From: Hemileia vastatrix
Lineage: Eukaryota; Basidiomycota; Pucciniomycetes; Pucciniales; Zaghouaniaceae
NCBI GenBank assembly: GCA_030280995.1
Contig: JASXTE010000007.1
Coordinates: 10,569,001-10,633,000, forward strand
Length of the DNA stretch: 64,000 nt
Direction of reading: 5' to 3'
This document shows positions 47,082-56,328 of this stretch, in pieces. Position 1 is the stretch's first letter, and each line of letters starts with the position of its first letter. Made by a program: the position numbers and the translations under genes. The notes below the pieces were generated by a model. The model was not told where the DNA came from, did no database searches, and worked only from the letters and a program-made list of their open reading frames with translations.

Positions 47082-48396
47082 TCAATTGAAAAGGTCAAGT
47101 AATTTTTTAATGTCCTCATAAGATTGGCCATTTTTAACACATTCCATAATGAAATCTTTTTTTTTAAAACTCTCTTGTTTTTCCAATTCACCAGTAGCCA
47201 TTTCTCTTTGAAATTGACGGTCATTTACTCTTTCCATCTGCTCTACCTCAAATTTTTTTTCTTCCAAATCTAAGGCTTGCTGATCTTTCCTTAGCATATG
47301 ATCAAACTTCATCTTCTCAAAGTCAAGGGCATTATTTGCAATAGTTGATTTCACTGAGAAAATTAAATTGAAATAAATAAATAAATGAGTTAATGATTAA
47401 GATATATAGTAAACAAAACTTACTTATATCTTTTTTTTCAAAATAATCCTCAAGGGAGCCAAATGAGCTTGTTGAAGTATTACCACGTTTTAATAGATGG
47501 TTCAAGTTCATTGAAGTTGAGGCTCGACGCTTTAGTTTGGAGTTTGAACAAGAGGCTTCAGGAAGTTCTTCTAAAGCAGCTTCTAAAGAGGTATTCACAT
47601 TTCCAGAATTGAGATAATTTAATGGAGATTGAGTTTGAGTAGGAGGAGACTAGAAAGAAAGAGAAATTCAGAGAAGAATTGAAGAAAAAACAAAAAGTAA
47701 ACATACATTTAAATTTTGGGCCTCTGAGGATTCAGATCTTCTGCGATATAATTGTTCTGCTTGATAGTTGGGATCATCTTCAGCTGAACTATGGTTAGAA
47801 GGTGGAGGGGATTGATCTTCTTCAAGTAAAGGTGTGTTGGGAGGATTATAGGAAGGTTTGGATCCAGAAGGTATATGCTTAGTAGTATTGTGTAGAAACC
47901 AAGGGTTTACATCAACTCGGGTGCCAAAAAGATTATCCATTTCCTCATAGAAAGGACACATGACATTGAGCTTTTCGGAAACAGTAGTAATTCCAATCTC
48001 CAAATCATCATCGTCAATACCAAAGCCAGTTTCATTTACAGCATGATGAGTCTTTTTATATTTTGAATGGTAACTCTTAAATCTCTCCTTCATTTGTTTA
48101 GGATTGATATCGATTCTCCCCCTTGTTTTCTTCCTTACTTCATTGGCCATCAACAAGTAGCCATTAACCTTTGAAGAAGGTGGACGTCCAATACGAGTGG
48201 ACTTTTCACATCCAAAACATGCTTCAAAATTTGATTTTATTTTAAGGAAGTTGATTATGATGAGATAATCATCCTTTTTAAGCTGACCTGAACCTGCCTT
48301 TGATTTTTCAGGTGTAGGGCTTGCTTTACGAGGAGACTTTTGTGACGAAGCAGATTTTTGAGTTACCTTTTGAGATTTGGAATGTCTGGGAGGCAT
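47082..48396 (-). CDS. Harbinger accessory protein (Myb/SANT-like or NAM-associated type), three exons
   Basis: In PIF/Harbinger elements the second gene usually encodes a DNA-binding partner that carries the transposase to the ends and the nucleus (known). Minus strand: exon 1 48396-47707 starting MPPRHSKSQKV, intron 47706-47650 (GTATGT...CTAG), exon 2 47649-47424, intron 47423-47354 (GTAAGT...CTCAG), exon 3 47353-47082. A lysine-rich N-terminus is followed by a trihelix-like region (DDYLIIINFLKIKSNFEACF ... KQMKERFKSYHSKYKKTHHAV) and an acidic segment. A Ser/Pro linker leads to a charged coiled coil at the C-terminus (KMKFDHMLRKDQQALDLEEK). All frames are open across both joints, so this gene looks intact, unlike the transposase. 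An upstream ATG at 48417 is the alternative start. Confidence 0.8.
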
Positions 48397-48718
48397 TATG
48401 AAACTGGCACATAACAAGAAAAAAGATTAAAAAGTAGAAGAAATAAGTAAAAAAGAATGTAAACATGCCTGGTCAAAATATTGAAAATGTCAGGAAGGGG
48501 TGTGTGCCAAGGATTGATGGGTAGGTAGCGAGGAAGGTCAGTGTGTCACATGTGACAGGGATGGGGTAAGAAAGGAAGGGATGTTTTGTGGCCAAAATGT
48601 GGTTGTGAAAAAAAACGGGAAAAAAGTGCTGATTTGAGGTCATAACTGACACCCTTTTTTGAAATAAGTGACTTTTTTGCAAAATTTAAGTGCTGATTTG
48701 TAAGTGCTGATTTGGTTT

Positions 48719-48767
48719 GAAATCCGCACTTAATTTAAGTGCGGATTTGCCAGAACTGACACCCCCT
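48719..48767 (-). repeat. Harbinger right terminal inverted repeat
   Basis: Reverse complement of the left end, with one extra T in the centre of the internal palindrome (CACTTAATTTAAGTGCGG). Just inside, at 48626-48715, three direct copies of AAGTGCTGATTT occur, candidate binding sites for the element's own proteins. Confidence 0.9.
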
Positions 48768-49162
48768 ATTGTATCTTTCTTTATTTTCTCAATAATCATA
48801 TCTAAATCCTAAATCTTTGATTGTTGAGTTTTCCAACCCTTCGTGAGATCTTAAGAATTTTAATATTATCATTCAATTATATTAGAATCCTGTGAGATCT
48901 TAAGAATTCCTATTACCTTTGAAACTATTTTATAATTCTTCTCAAACGAACCTCGAACCTGTAGCTCTTACTTTGAGTGACCTTCGAATCACTTCCTCGA
49001 ATCATTCCTCTGTGCTTCAAAGAAGTTTCTAAATCTCTCATCTCACTTTCAGGAACATCCTCAACCTTGTGCGTAGGTCGTCCGGTGACAGTATAATTTA
49101 ATTCTCCATAGTTCTCATTCTTTGCACTACTACTTCCTTTTAGGTGTTTTTAAGGTTTTAAA

Positions 49163-51482
49163 ATGGCACCTGTTCAACGCACTCCTCCTCGGGGCGCTAC
49201 TACTAGAGCTCGCGCTAGGGGCAGGCCAACAGCCACAAGGTCTGTTTCCCGCACTCACTCTTTGGAACCACTCGACCTTAGGGAACAGCAACATTCAGTT
49301 CAATCTGTAGAAGACATCCCACAAGATTTTGAGGATTCTAGTGATGAAGAAGAAGGAGAGGATACAATGCACAAGGCACCATCAGCCCCAGCCAATCACC
49401 CTTCTGGTCAATCCTCAGAACCTGGACCATCTAACTCTCTGGAAGATTTCATGAAACTTTTCATGAAAACCCTTTCAAATCCAACGTCTTCAGAGGGATC
49501 TAAGTTCAAAACTCCTTCTATGAAATCTCCTGACAAATTCGACGCAGATCACCCCGACAGATTGCAACCCTTCTTGCAAACCTGCAAGCTACTGTTCCAT
49601 AATGACCCTCAAACCTTTAATAGAGACCGATCAAAGGTTGTTTACGCTTCTTCATTCCTAGCCGGGAAAGCAGCAAGATGGTTTGAACCTTATCTGCTCA
49701 TGCTTTCTTCGACAGAAACCCACTTACTTATCAATCATTGGGAAAAGTTCAAAGACCAACTCTTTACGTTGTTTGGGGACCCTAATGAAACTGACAACAC
49801 AGAAATTGAACTTGATTTTCTTCACATGAGTGATAATGGTAAAGCCTCTGAATATATCTCAAACTTCAGAGCACTTCAAACTCGAGTAGGTTGGAATGAT
49901 GCTGACCTTAAGTATCATTTCAAGAAAGGACTTCCTTCGAGGATTCTGGATCAATTAAATCTTCACGGTCAGAAGATGACTACTTTGACGGATTTAATGG
50001 ATCAAACCCTCGAACTTGACGGCGTTTATCAAGGACGACTTCAACATTGTCAATACGCTATGGTAAGGTAAACTCTTACAGTCGCCTTGCTGTAAGCAGA
50101 ATCCGGAGGAGATATGTGGATTTAGCTGAAAACCCCGTCCTTCCAATAAAAATAACAAAGTAGGTGTTCTAAATCACTAAGCTAACCAATCTACTTAGAT
50201 CTGATTGATAAAAATAATGAAACTCTAAAATAATTAACGCTTATTGAGATTAAATGATCGTGGCTGTTGATAAAGAAATACTGATAACAACAATTAAGGT
50301 GTACCAGTGAAAGATCTGAAAAGATTGACTTTTATGTTTTTATAATAATTTGAATTTTTATGAGACAGCAATAATCAAGTCCCAGCAACGAAGACCTTTC
50401 TAAAGATACCCTGTATGAAGTGTTATTTAAACTGTTGAATTGTATTTCTAAGATGTTATGTAAAAAAAAAATAATAATGTTATAAGGGTATTACAAGTTA
50501 TTTTAATTTGTTGAGTAATAAAAAATGAGACTGTGGTGGTCAATGATTAAGCTGTATGATGTGTCCCCCCCTCTCAATTTCGAGTTTGAGAAGCGCTTAA
50601 GTATTCCTAGTCACGTGCCTAAGTTTTCCCCTCCAGAGCTCTTCCAGAGTCAATCCGGAGCCCGTACAGAGTCCGTACGGAGTCCGTACGGAGTCGAAAC
50701 GGAGTCCGTCCGGACTTCCGGACTCAATTAGAACCTTAAAACTATAATAAAAAATCTAGAAAAATTACACATAATAGAGCTACTTCCCCTTTACATACCA
50801 AACTAATTTTCGTAGTCTGCGCAGCTCTAATTACCCCGTGAAAATTCATCAAAGTTAAGTAATTTTTGAAAACGTAAATATTTCTATAAAACTTTAAAAT
50901 TCATTTAAAAATATAAAAAAAATAGTAAAAATTCTGGGAAAATTTCCCAAGGTTCTTGAGTGACTTGACTTGATACTTATAAATTTTTCAGACCGTAAAA
51001 ATAAGTTTTCTCCGCAAAATAAATTGTATTTGTGTAGGCATTTGCTCGTGACCAATTTCTTCATATTTTAAACTCCAATAAATTAAATAAAACCCTTTTA
51101 TAAAAAAAAATAATAACACCAATCTTGCACGCCATAATAACTCCATTTACATATTTAGGTGCCGTACTAAACTTTAGGCTACCACAACGCCAACAAATCT
51201 CAAGGCCTAAATTTTAAATTGGGATCTTCTTCACACCCACGACCAAATCAATCCTCCTCGACTCAATCCAAACCCAATAAGGGGAAGGATAAAACTCGAC
51301 CAAAAGGCTCGACTCCAAGCAATATCAGCAAAGTACTGGATCCTAAAGGGGAACTTAAAGAAGCTGAGAGGAAGAGACGAGCAGATAATGGGTTATGTAT
51401 GTATTGTGGGGGTAAGCACAAGTTGAAAGACTGTGTAAAGTTGAAGGAAAGAGAAGGTACTAGTTCGAAGTCAAAAAACTAG
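49163..51482 (+). pseudogene. Element C gag, interrupted by a D solo LTR
   Basis: The structural protein begins MAPVQRTPPRGATTRARARG, with an acidic Ser-rich stretch to about residue 110. A Ty3 capsid core follows (PDKFDADHPDRLQPFLQTC ... GKAARWFEPYL ... FTLFGDPN ... FKKGLPSRILDQL). After the insertion (50059-51186, target repeat ACGC) it resumes as NKSQGLNFKLGSSSHPRP and ends with a knuckle CMYCGGKHKLKDC (C-x2-C-x3-H-x4-C) and a stop at 51480. Removing the LTR plus one ACGC restores a single frame across the joint (QYA-NKSQ). The start ATG follows the LTR by about 70 bp. Confidence 0.88.
50059..51186 (+). mobile_element. D-type solo LTR (1128 bp) with 4-bp target duplication
   Basis: It begins TATGGTAAGG (TG expected; probably G to A) and ends GGCTACCACA, flanked by ACGC at 50055-50058 and 51187-51190. 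The first 100 bp have the hairpin CTTACAG/CTGTAAG and then a GGAGGA...TCCTTCC pairing. At 50640-50712 a roughly 11-bp unit (GTCCGTACGGA) repeats about five times, giving many CGG/CCG triplets. The old copy is 19293-20414. Confidence 0.9.
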
Positions 51483-52266
51483 TAGATAGTTTACTTGTGT
51501 GCAAAGCAAACTATCTTATCTCTCCCAGTGCACAAAATCTCCATGTCTTAAGGACTGGAATTGCCCTAAATTGCTTGAGATTCATTCTTTTTAAGGAGGA
51601 TATCCCCTTCAGTTGTCTTATAGACTCTGGAGCTTCAATTTCTTTTGTTAGTTTATCTTTTGCCGAGAAGCTTCAACTAACATTTACAGATGTCGATCAA
51701 ACTCCAATCTATTTGGTCAAATCAGAGGAACCCAAATAATGGGTAAGTAAGAAAGTTTTATGGGTTTTCAACTTTCCAAACTTTCCCCCTTTGAGTGGGA
51801 ACTTTCAGTCTTGGACGCCCCAAGGATGGACGATACAATTCTTGGCCATGACTTTTTAACGCATTGGAATCCCAAAATTGATTGGACTAGGGGATTGATC
51901 ACCCCACGCTCTAAGTATATTTCTGATTCTTCAATGCAGGTCAATAGGGAGTTAAACAACCTGCCTGACAACGTCCTTCTAGAGGACGAATCTCTGCCAG
52001 ATGACTTGCAAGCATCTGATCTTTTTCTAAATGAGCAATCAGCTAACCCTTCTAGCTCGATGACTTCACTCGAAGAGGATTTAAATTGCCTCGAAGTAAT
52101 CAAATTCTGCTCTCTCAATTCAGGTATCCCCTCAACAGATTCTCTCGAAGATGAAGAGGACGACCAAATCAACGTTGAAGCCATTAAATCAACTCTACCA
52201 GAAATCTACCACGATTTCCTCGATGTTTTCTCAATCCGCAAGGCTGATAAGTTACCACCTCATTGA
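51483..52266 (+). pseudogene. Element C protease and RT tether
   Basis: Retropepsin with CLIDSGASISFVSLSFAEKL (51610-51680), a stop at 51737, then in another frame FELSVLDAPRMDDTILGHDFLTHWNPKIDW, the conserved second half. The linker is acidic and ends KADKLPPH. The stop at 52264-52266 sits where relatives have Arg (PPHRPYDH), and CGA to TGA is a CpG-type change. Two frame changes separate it from gag. Confidence 0.8.
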
Positions 52267-53763
52267 CCCTACGACCATCAAATAGATTTAATAGGCCCAG
52301 TACCTCCGGCAGGTCCTGTCTATTCTTTGTCGAAGGACAAATCTCAAATTCTTCGAGACTACATTGCAGAGAATGTAGCCAAAGGTTTCATCAGAGCCAG
52401 TAAATCTCCAACCGGCTCCCCTGTCTTCTTTGTAAAAAAGAAGGACGGTAGTCTTAGGTTGTGTGTTGACTATAGAAAGCTCAACACAGTCACTAAGAAG
52501 AATGCATATCCTGTTCCTCCTATGTCATTACTTCTTACCCTTTTCAATGGTGCTAATTTCTTTTCTAAAATTGATCTTAGAGGCGCTTACAATCTGATTT
52601 GCATCGCAGAAGGTCATGAACCACTGACTGCAATGCGCACTAGATTTGGTAGTTTTGAATATTTAGTTATGCCTTTTGGATTTTGTAACGCACCTTCAAC
52701 TTTTCAAACTTTTGTTAATGACATCTTTCAAGATGTTGTTGAACAATTCGTAGTTGTCTATTTAGATGATATTTTAATATTCTCTAAAACACTAGATGAA
52801 CATATTCATCATGTTCGACAGGTCCTAAATCGACTTCGAGATCATGGTCTCTACGCCAAGCATAATAAATGTGAATTCCACCTCACATCAATTGATTTTT
52901 TGGGTTTTACATTGTCCACTGACGGTTTAGACATGGATGACAAAAAAGTCCAGAAAAACCTGGAATGGCCTGAGCCCAAAACCATTAAATCACTCCAAGG
53001 ATTTTTGGGTTTTGCAAACTTCTATAGAAGATTTATTAAAGATTACTCTAAAACTATTTCCAATCTTACTTCTCTTCTTAGAAAAGACATTCCTTTTGTT
53101 TTTACTTCTACAGCACGAAAGGAATTCAAAGCACTAAAAACAGCGTTCACCACAGCCCCAATTCTTCGACATTTTGATCCTTCTGCTTTGACAATAGTTG
53201 AGACAGATGCGAGCAATTATGCTATTTCAGGGGTCATCTCTCAATTAAATCCTGAAACAAATTTGTTTCATCCTGTTGCTTTTCAGTCACGCAAACTTAT
53301 AGCCGCAGAATTAAATAATGAAATTCATGACAAAGAGCTTTTAGCTATTATCCATTGTCTTAAAAAATGGCGTTCTTTTCTTCTCAGCTCAGATAGTCCT
53401 TTTCAAATTTTAACAGATCATAATGCTTTAAAATAATTCATGTCTTCCAAAGTGTTAACCAGGCGTCAAGCCAGGTGGGCTGAATTTTTTTCTGAATTTC
53501 CCTTCTCTATTTCCTATCGCCCAGGTAAGAACTGCATTGTCCCAGATATCTTGTCACGTTGGGACGACGTTTACCCACAGCGGGGGGACGCATTTGCTGA
53601 CAAGAACCCAGTAAATGTGCAATCAATTTTCAACGAATCAATGTTAACAACTCATCAACTTAATTCGATGACAATTCAATCTTTTCAAAATCCAATATCC
53701 AACATCCTCGAAGCTCAGTCGAAGGACAATTATTGTTTAGGGTTAAAAGACAAAATACTCTAA
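52267..53763 (+). CDS. Element C reverse transcriptase and RNase H
   Basis: Complete Ty3 RT: SPVFFVKKKDGSLRLCVDYRK, FFSKIDLRGAYNLI, MPFGFCNAPSTFQTFVND, catalytic VVYLDDILIFSKT (52750-52790), then the connection FLGFANFYRRFIKDYSK. RNase H follows: IVETDASNYAISG (Asp), NEIHDKELLAIIH (Glu), QILTDHNALK (Asp), and NCIVPDILSRWDD (Asp). A stop at 53434-53436 (ALK-stop-FMSS) interrupts RNase H. The frame is otherwise open from 52267 to 53433. All catalytic residues are present. It is the least decayed pol in the window after B. Confidence 0.9.
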
Positions 53764-53834
53764 AAGAAAGGGGCCAAGAGATTTAGTATTGAATCAGGTC
53801 TATTAGTCTTCGAAGGTAGGGTAGTCATACCCGA
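53764..53834 (+). pseudogene. Element C integrase N-terminus, cut off by module X
   Basis: After a stop at 53761 the reading KKGAKRFSIESGLLVFEGRVVIPD is typical of the segment before the gypsy HHCC domain. At 53835 the sequence becomes the X start TGTAGACAATCC. The HHCC and catalytic parts must lie beyond X, probably outside the window. Confidence 0.75.
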
Positions 53835-55007
53835 TGTAGACAATCCTATAGTACTAGCTATAGACCTTGACCAAGGGAGTTGGAGAAAAACCAGAGAGAA
53901 AATCCCCTGTCCCTTTAGAAAAATAGAGTGAGATTTACTTGCTAAAGTAAGTTGGTTCCTGTTTTGCTAAAGTCCCTTTTTAACACACTTGACTGCTTGA
54001 TGAGCCAAGAAATTAGTCCCCAGATAGACTACCAGACCAAAGAACTGAAATTTAGAACAAAGTCCACACCAGAGACAGCAAAGATACTTGATGTAGGCTG
54101 CAAATCCACACCAGAGACAGCAATAATACTTGCTATAGCTTGCAAGACTATAACAGAGAAAACAGTTTCGAAAGTTAAGTTAAATGAAGAACTCACTTGC
54201 AACAAACACAGCCAATTGTGGCCAGAAAACAGTGAAAACTGAGTGAGGAACAATGAGATCACCTCCGGATGGTTGTATGATGATTAAGGTTGCCCCAAAC
54301 TGTCTTATTCACTATGTACACACAGACCACTAACTAAGAGCCCATGCGCACCCACCAATCTGGCGCCTGTACCTGCCAAATTGCATAAAAAACCCTCCTG
54401 GAGCGCTCCCCAACCTCCTAAAACAGAGGTGGGTGGGCCTCCCGACGTCGGAGATGCCGCCTGAAGCGGCCCGGCCTCCCTGAAGCCAGAAAACCAAAAA
54501 AACCCCTAATCTACTTAGAAAAATTAGCTACTACTACTAAAACCTTTAAAACACGGAATTTCATTATAACAACATTGAGACATGAAATATAGAGAAAAAT
54601 TAGCTCTATCCAATGGTACTAAGAACTTAACCCTAAGACTTAAGGTTAGCCCATAAAACATGAAAAACAAAATTAAACAGCAATCTTTTATAAATGATAA
54701 ATGAGGAAATGACCCTTTAAAACTCAGAATATGAAAAATGTCTACAAGACATAAAATATAGAGAAAAACCAGAACTATCCAATGATAGTACCCACATACC
54801 TGCAGACCCAATATCCACGGAATAAAACCAGAAAAATACCAAATTCCTTAACAGATGTCAATTAAGACATGCACAAACAGCGCCAAATCACACAACAAAG
54901 GCCCCTGCCAATGTTGGAAGACTATATCCTCCCTCCAATTGAGAATGTCCGCATTCTTTCTTCATCCAACCACCATGTTTAACCTCCTTCCCAAATCTGC
55001 CTCTGAA
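53835..55007 (+). mobile_element. X module head (LTR-like)
   Basis: It starts TGTAGACAATCC at the same base as the copy in element A (12556, minus). The first 100 bp have CTATAG...CTATAG and AAGGGAGTTGG...CCCTGTCCCTTT, the same layout as the D LTR start. Two imperfect direct repeats of CCACACCAGAGACAGCAA lie at 54066-54122. A GC-rich block at 54441-54480 has CCGACGTCGG and GCCGC...GCGGC palindromes. Length by analogy with D is about 1.1 kb; its 3' end is not proven. No matching 3' copy is seen in the window. Confidence 0.65.
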
Positions 55008-55615
55008 ATGGGCCCCTGCCAATACTGCATCAACAATAATTTAATCTGCACCATGACACCACCTGTCCATCCATACAGAACCTCCTGCGATGTCCGCCAC
55101 TCCAGAAAGAAGACCTGCCACAGACCTGGTCCACTTTCTTCCACAACAGATTCACCTCCACCTCAACCTGGTCCTTCTTCTGCCAGCAACAAAAGATCTA
55201 GGCCATCCATCCTGATACCCAGATTAATCAAAAAGCTTCACCCTTCCCAGAAGAGTTCCACAACCCATAAAACAACTAGTTCCACCATCCCTGGTCCATC
55301 TGATGGTAAAGAAATTTCCTTCCTTTCTTCAACTTTAAAACTGATAATTTCTCAGTTCCTTCCTCTTCTGATAGTGATGATAACAATGTAGGATCCATTG
55401 CACCACCAACACCAACGCACTTGCCCACTATCAAGGCCAAGTTCCAACAACACACATCTCAACAGAAACAACTTCTGCTTCACTACTTTTAATCCACTCC
55501 TGCTAGAGATCCACAGTACATTGAGAACAGAAGACACCTCATTCACCAGTTCAAGGCTAATTCTGAACACTTCATTTCATCTCTTGATTCCCTCTTTAAT
55601 TCCACTAGTACTTGA
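55008..55615 (+). pseudogene. Zn-cluster protein gene 1 of module X
   Basis: Predicted small nuclear or nucleic-acid-binding protein of about 200 residues. Near the start it reads MGPCQYCINNNLICTM...YRTSCDVRHSRKKTCHR. This is C-x2-C-x6-C-x12-C-x2-(C to R)-x6-C, the spacing of a Zn2Cys6 cluster with the basic half second. A Ser/Pro-rich middle with RSRPSILIPRLIKKLHPS follows. A frame change at about 55338 leads to SDSDDNNVGSIAPPTPTHLP, and a stop at about 55489-55491 interrupts before a helical end (YIENRRHLIHQFKANSEHF). Paralogous to gene 2. The role is inferred; it may be a nucleocapsid-like or a regulatory protein. Confidence 0.6.
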
Positions 55616-56328
55616 GTTTGATTCAGAAAACAAAAATTGACCACACCCTCTATAGGATGTAACCACAAACAACCCTCAGTATTAAGTCTTGGGGGACCAT
55701 CCTCATTTTATAGTCTTGGGGGACTCAAAAACCCTCAGTTTAAAGTCTTGGGGGACTCAAAAACCTAAATCATAAACCCAGAACCAGAGATCAACCACAT
55801 TAAGACACAGAGAAAAAACTAACATTCTGGGGTACTTGTGAATAGAGCAGCCAGCCCATCAATTACCCCCAAACTTGCCTTTGCTAAATTCGGAGGCTCC
55901 CCCTGTGGATACCCTCCACCAATCTTTCAAAACCAACTCCAACAACAAAAACTTTTTCTTCAGTTTATAGTCTTGGGGGACTTACAACCCTCAGTTTGAA
56001 GTCTTGGGGGACTAACACAGTGTTCAGTTTAAAGTCTTGACGGACTACTTCTTGATAAAATCTTGAAACCAGCCAGTTTAAAGTCTTGGAGGACTAACAG
56101 AAACCTGATTTCAGTTTAAAGTCTTGATGGACTGATCTTGATACCATAGATTTTTAAGTTTAGAGTCTTGATGGACTGACGGAATTTTGCATAAAATGGA
56201 CGCAGCCAATTTCATGCAGCACACCTCTACAACCAACCTGCTGAACTTCCACCTTCACTTCATCATCTACCCATCACTGACAAAAATATCCTCCTATCCC
56301 TTTTTATCATCTTTTCTCACCACAGATC
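55616..56328 (+). repeat. Array of the 22-bp motif between the two Zn-cluster genes
   Basis: Nine copies of CAGTTTAAAGTCTTGGGGGA-type units lie between 55676 and 56180, at irregular spacing. A block at 55825-55930 (ACATTCTGGGGTA...GCAGCCAGCCCATCA) is also found at 58751-58860 and 59011-59120. No gene. Confidence 0.85.

Larger units (their letters stand above)
44187..48767. mobile_element. PIF/Harbinger-like DNA transposon, 4581 bp, complete with both ends
   Basis: The ends are near-perfect inverted repeats starting AGGGGGTGTCAGTTCTGG, about 48 bp long with a single-base indel. Flanking ATT repeats are at 44184-44186 and 48768-48770. ATT is not the usual TWA of the superfamily, and the boundary could shift by a base. 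Two genes converge: a DDE transposase (+, 44459-45586) and a DNA-binding-type accessory gene (-, 47082-48396). Subterminal AAGTGCTGATTT repeats occur near both ends. It lies in the LTR of element C, so it is younger than C. Confidence 0.9.
43703..49090 (+). mobile_element. Element C 5' LTR, split by Harbinger (ends tentative)
   Basis: It begins about TGACACTCAAGG (43703), carries TATAAAAGG at 44085-44093, and resumes after the transposon at 48771. It ends at about 49090 (CCGGTGACA) shortly before gag. Without Harbinger it is roughly 800 bp. The 3' LTR lies outside the window, so both ends rest on the TG...CA rule and the gag position. Sequence here is richer in CpG than the neighbouring G elements. 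Confidence 0.45.

Noticed and set aside
51768..52184. 138-codon open frame antisense to pol C
   Set aside because: It mirrors the acidic Ser-rich linker between protease and RT; the sense strand has clear homology.
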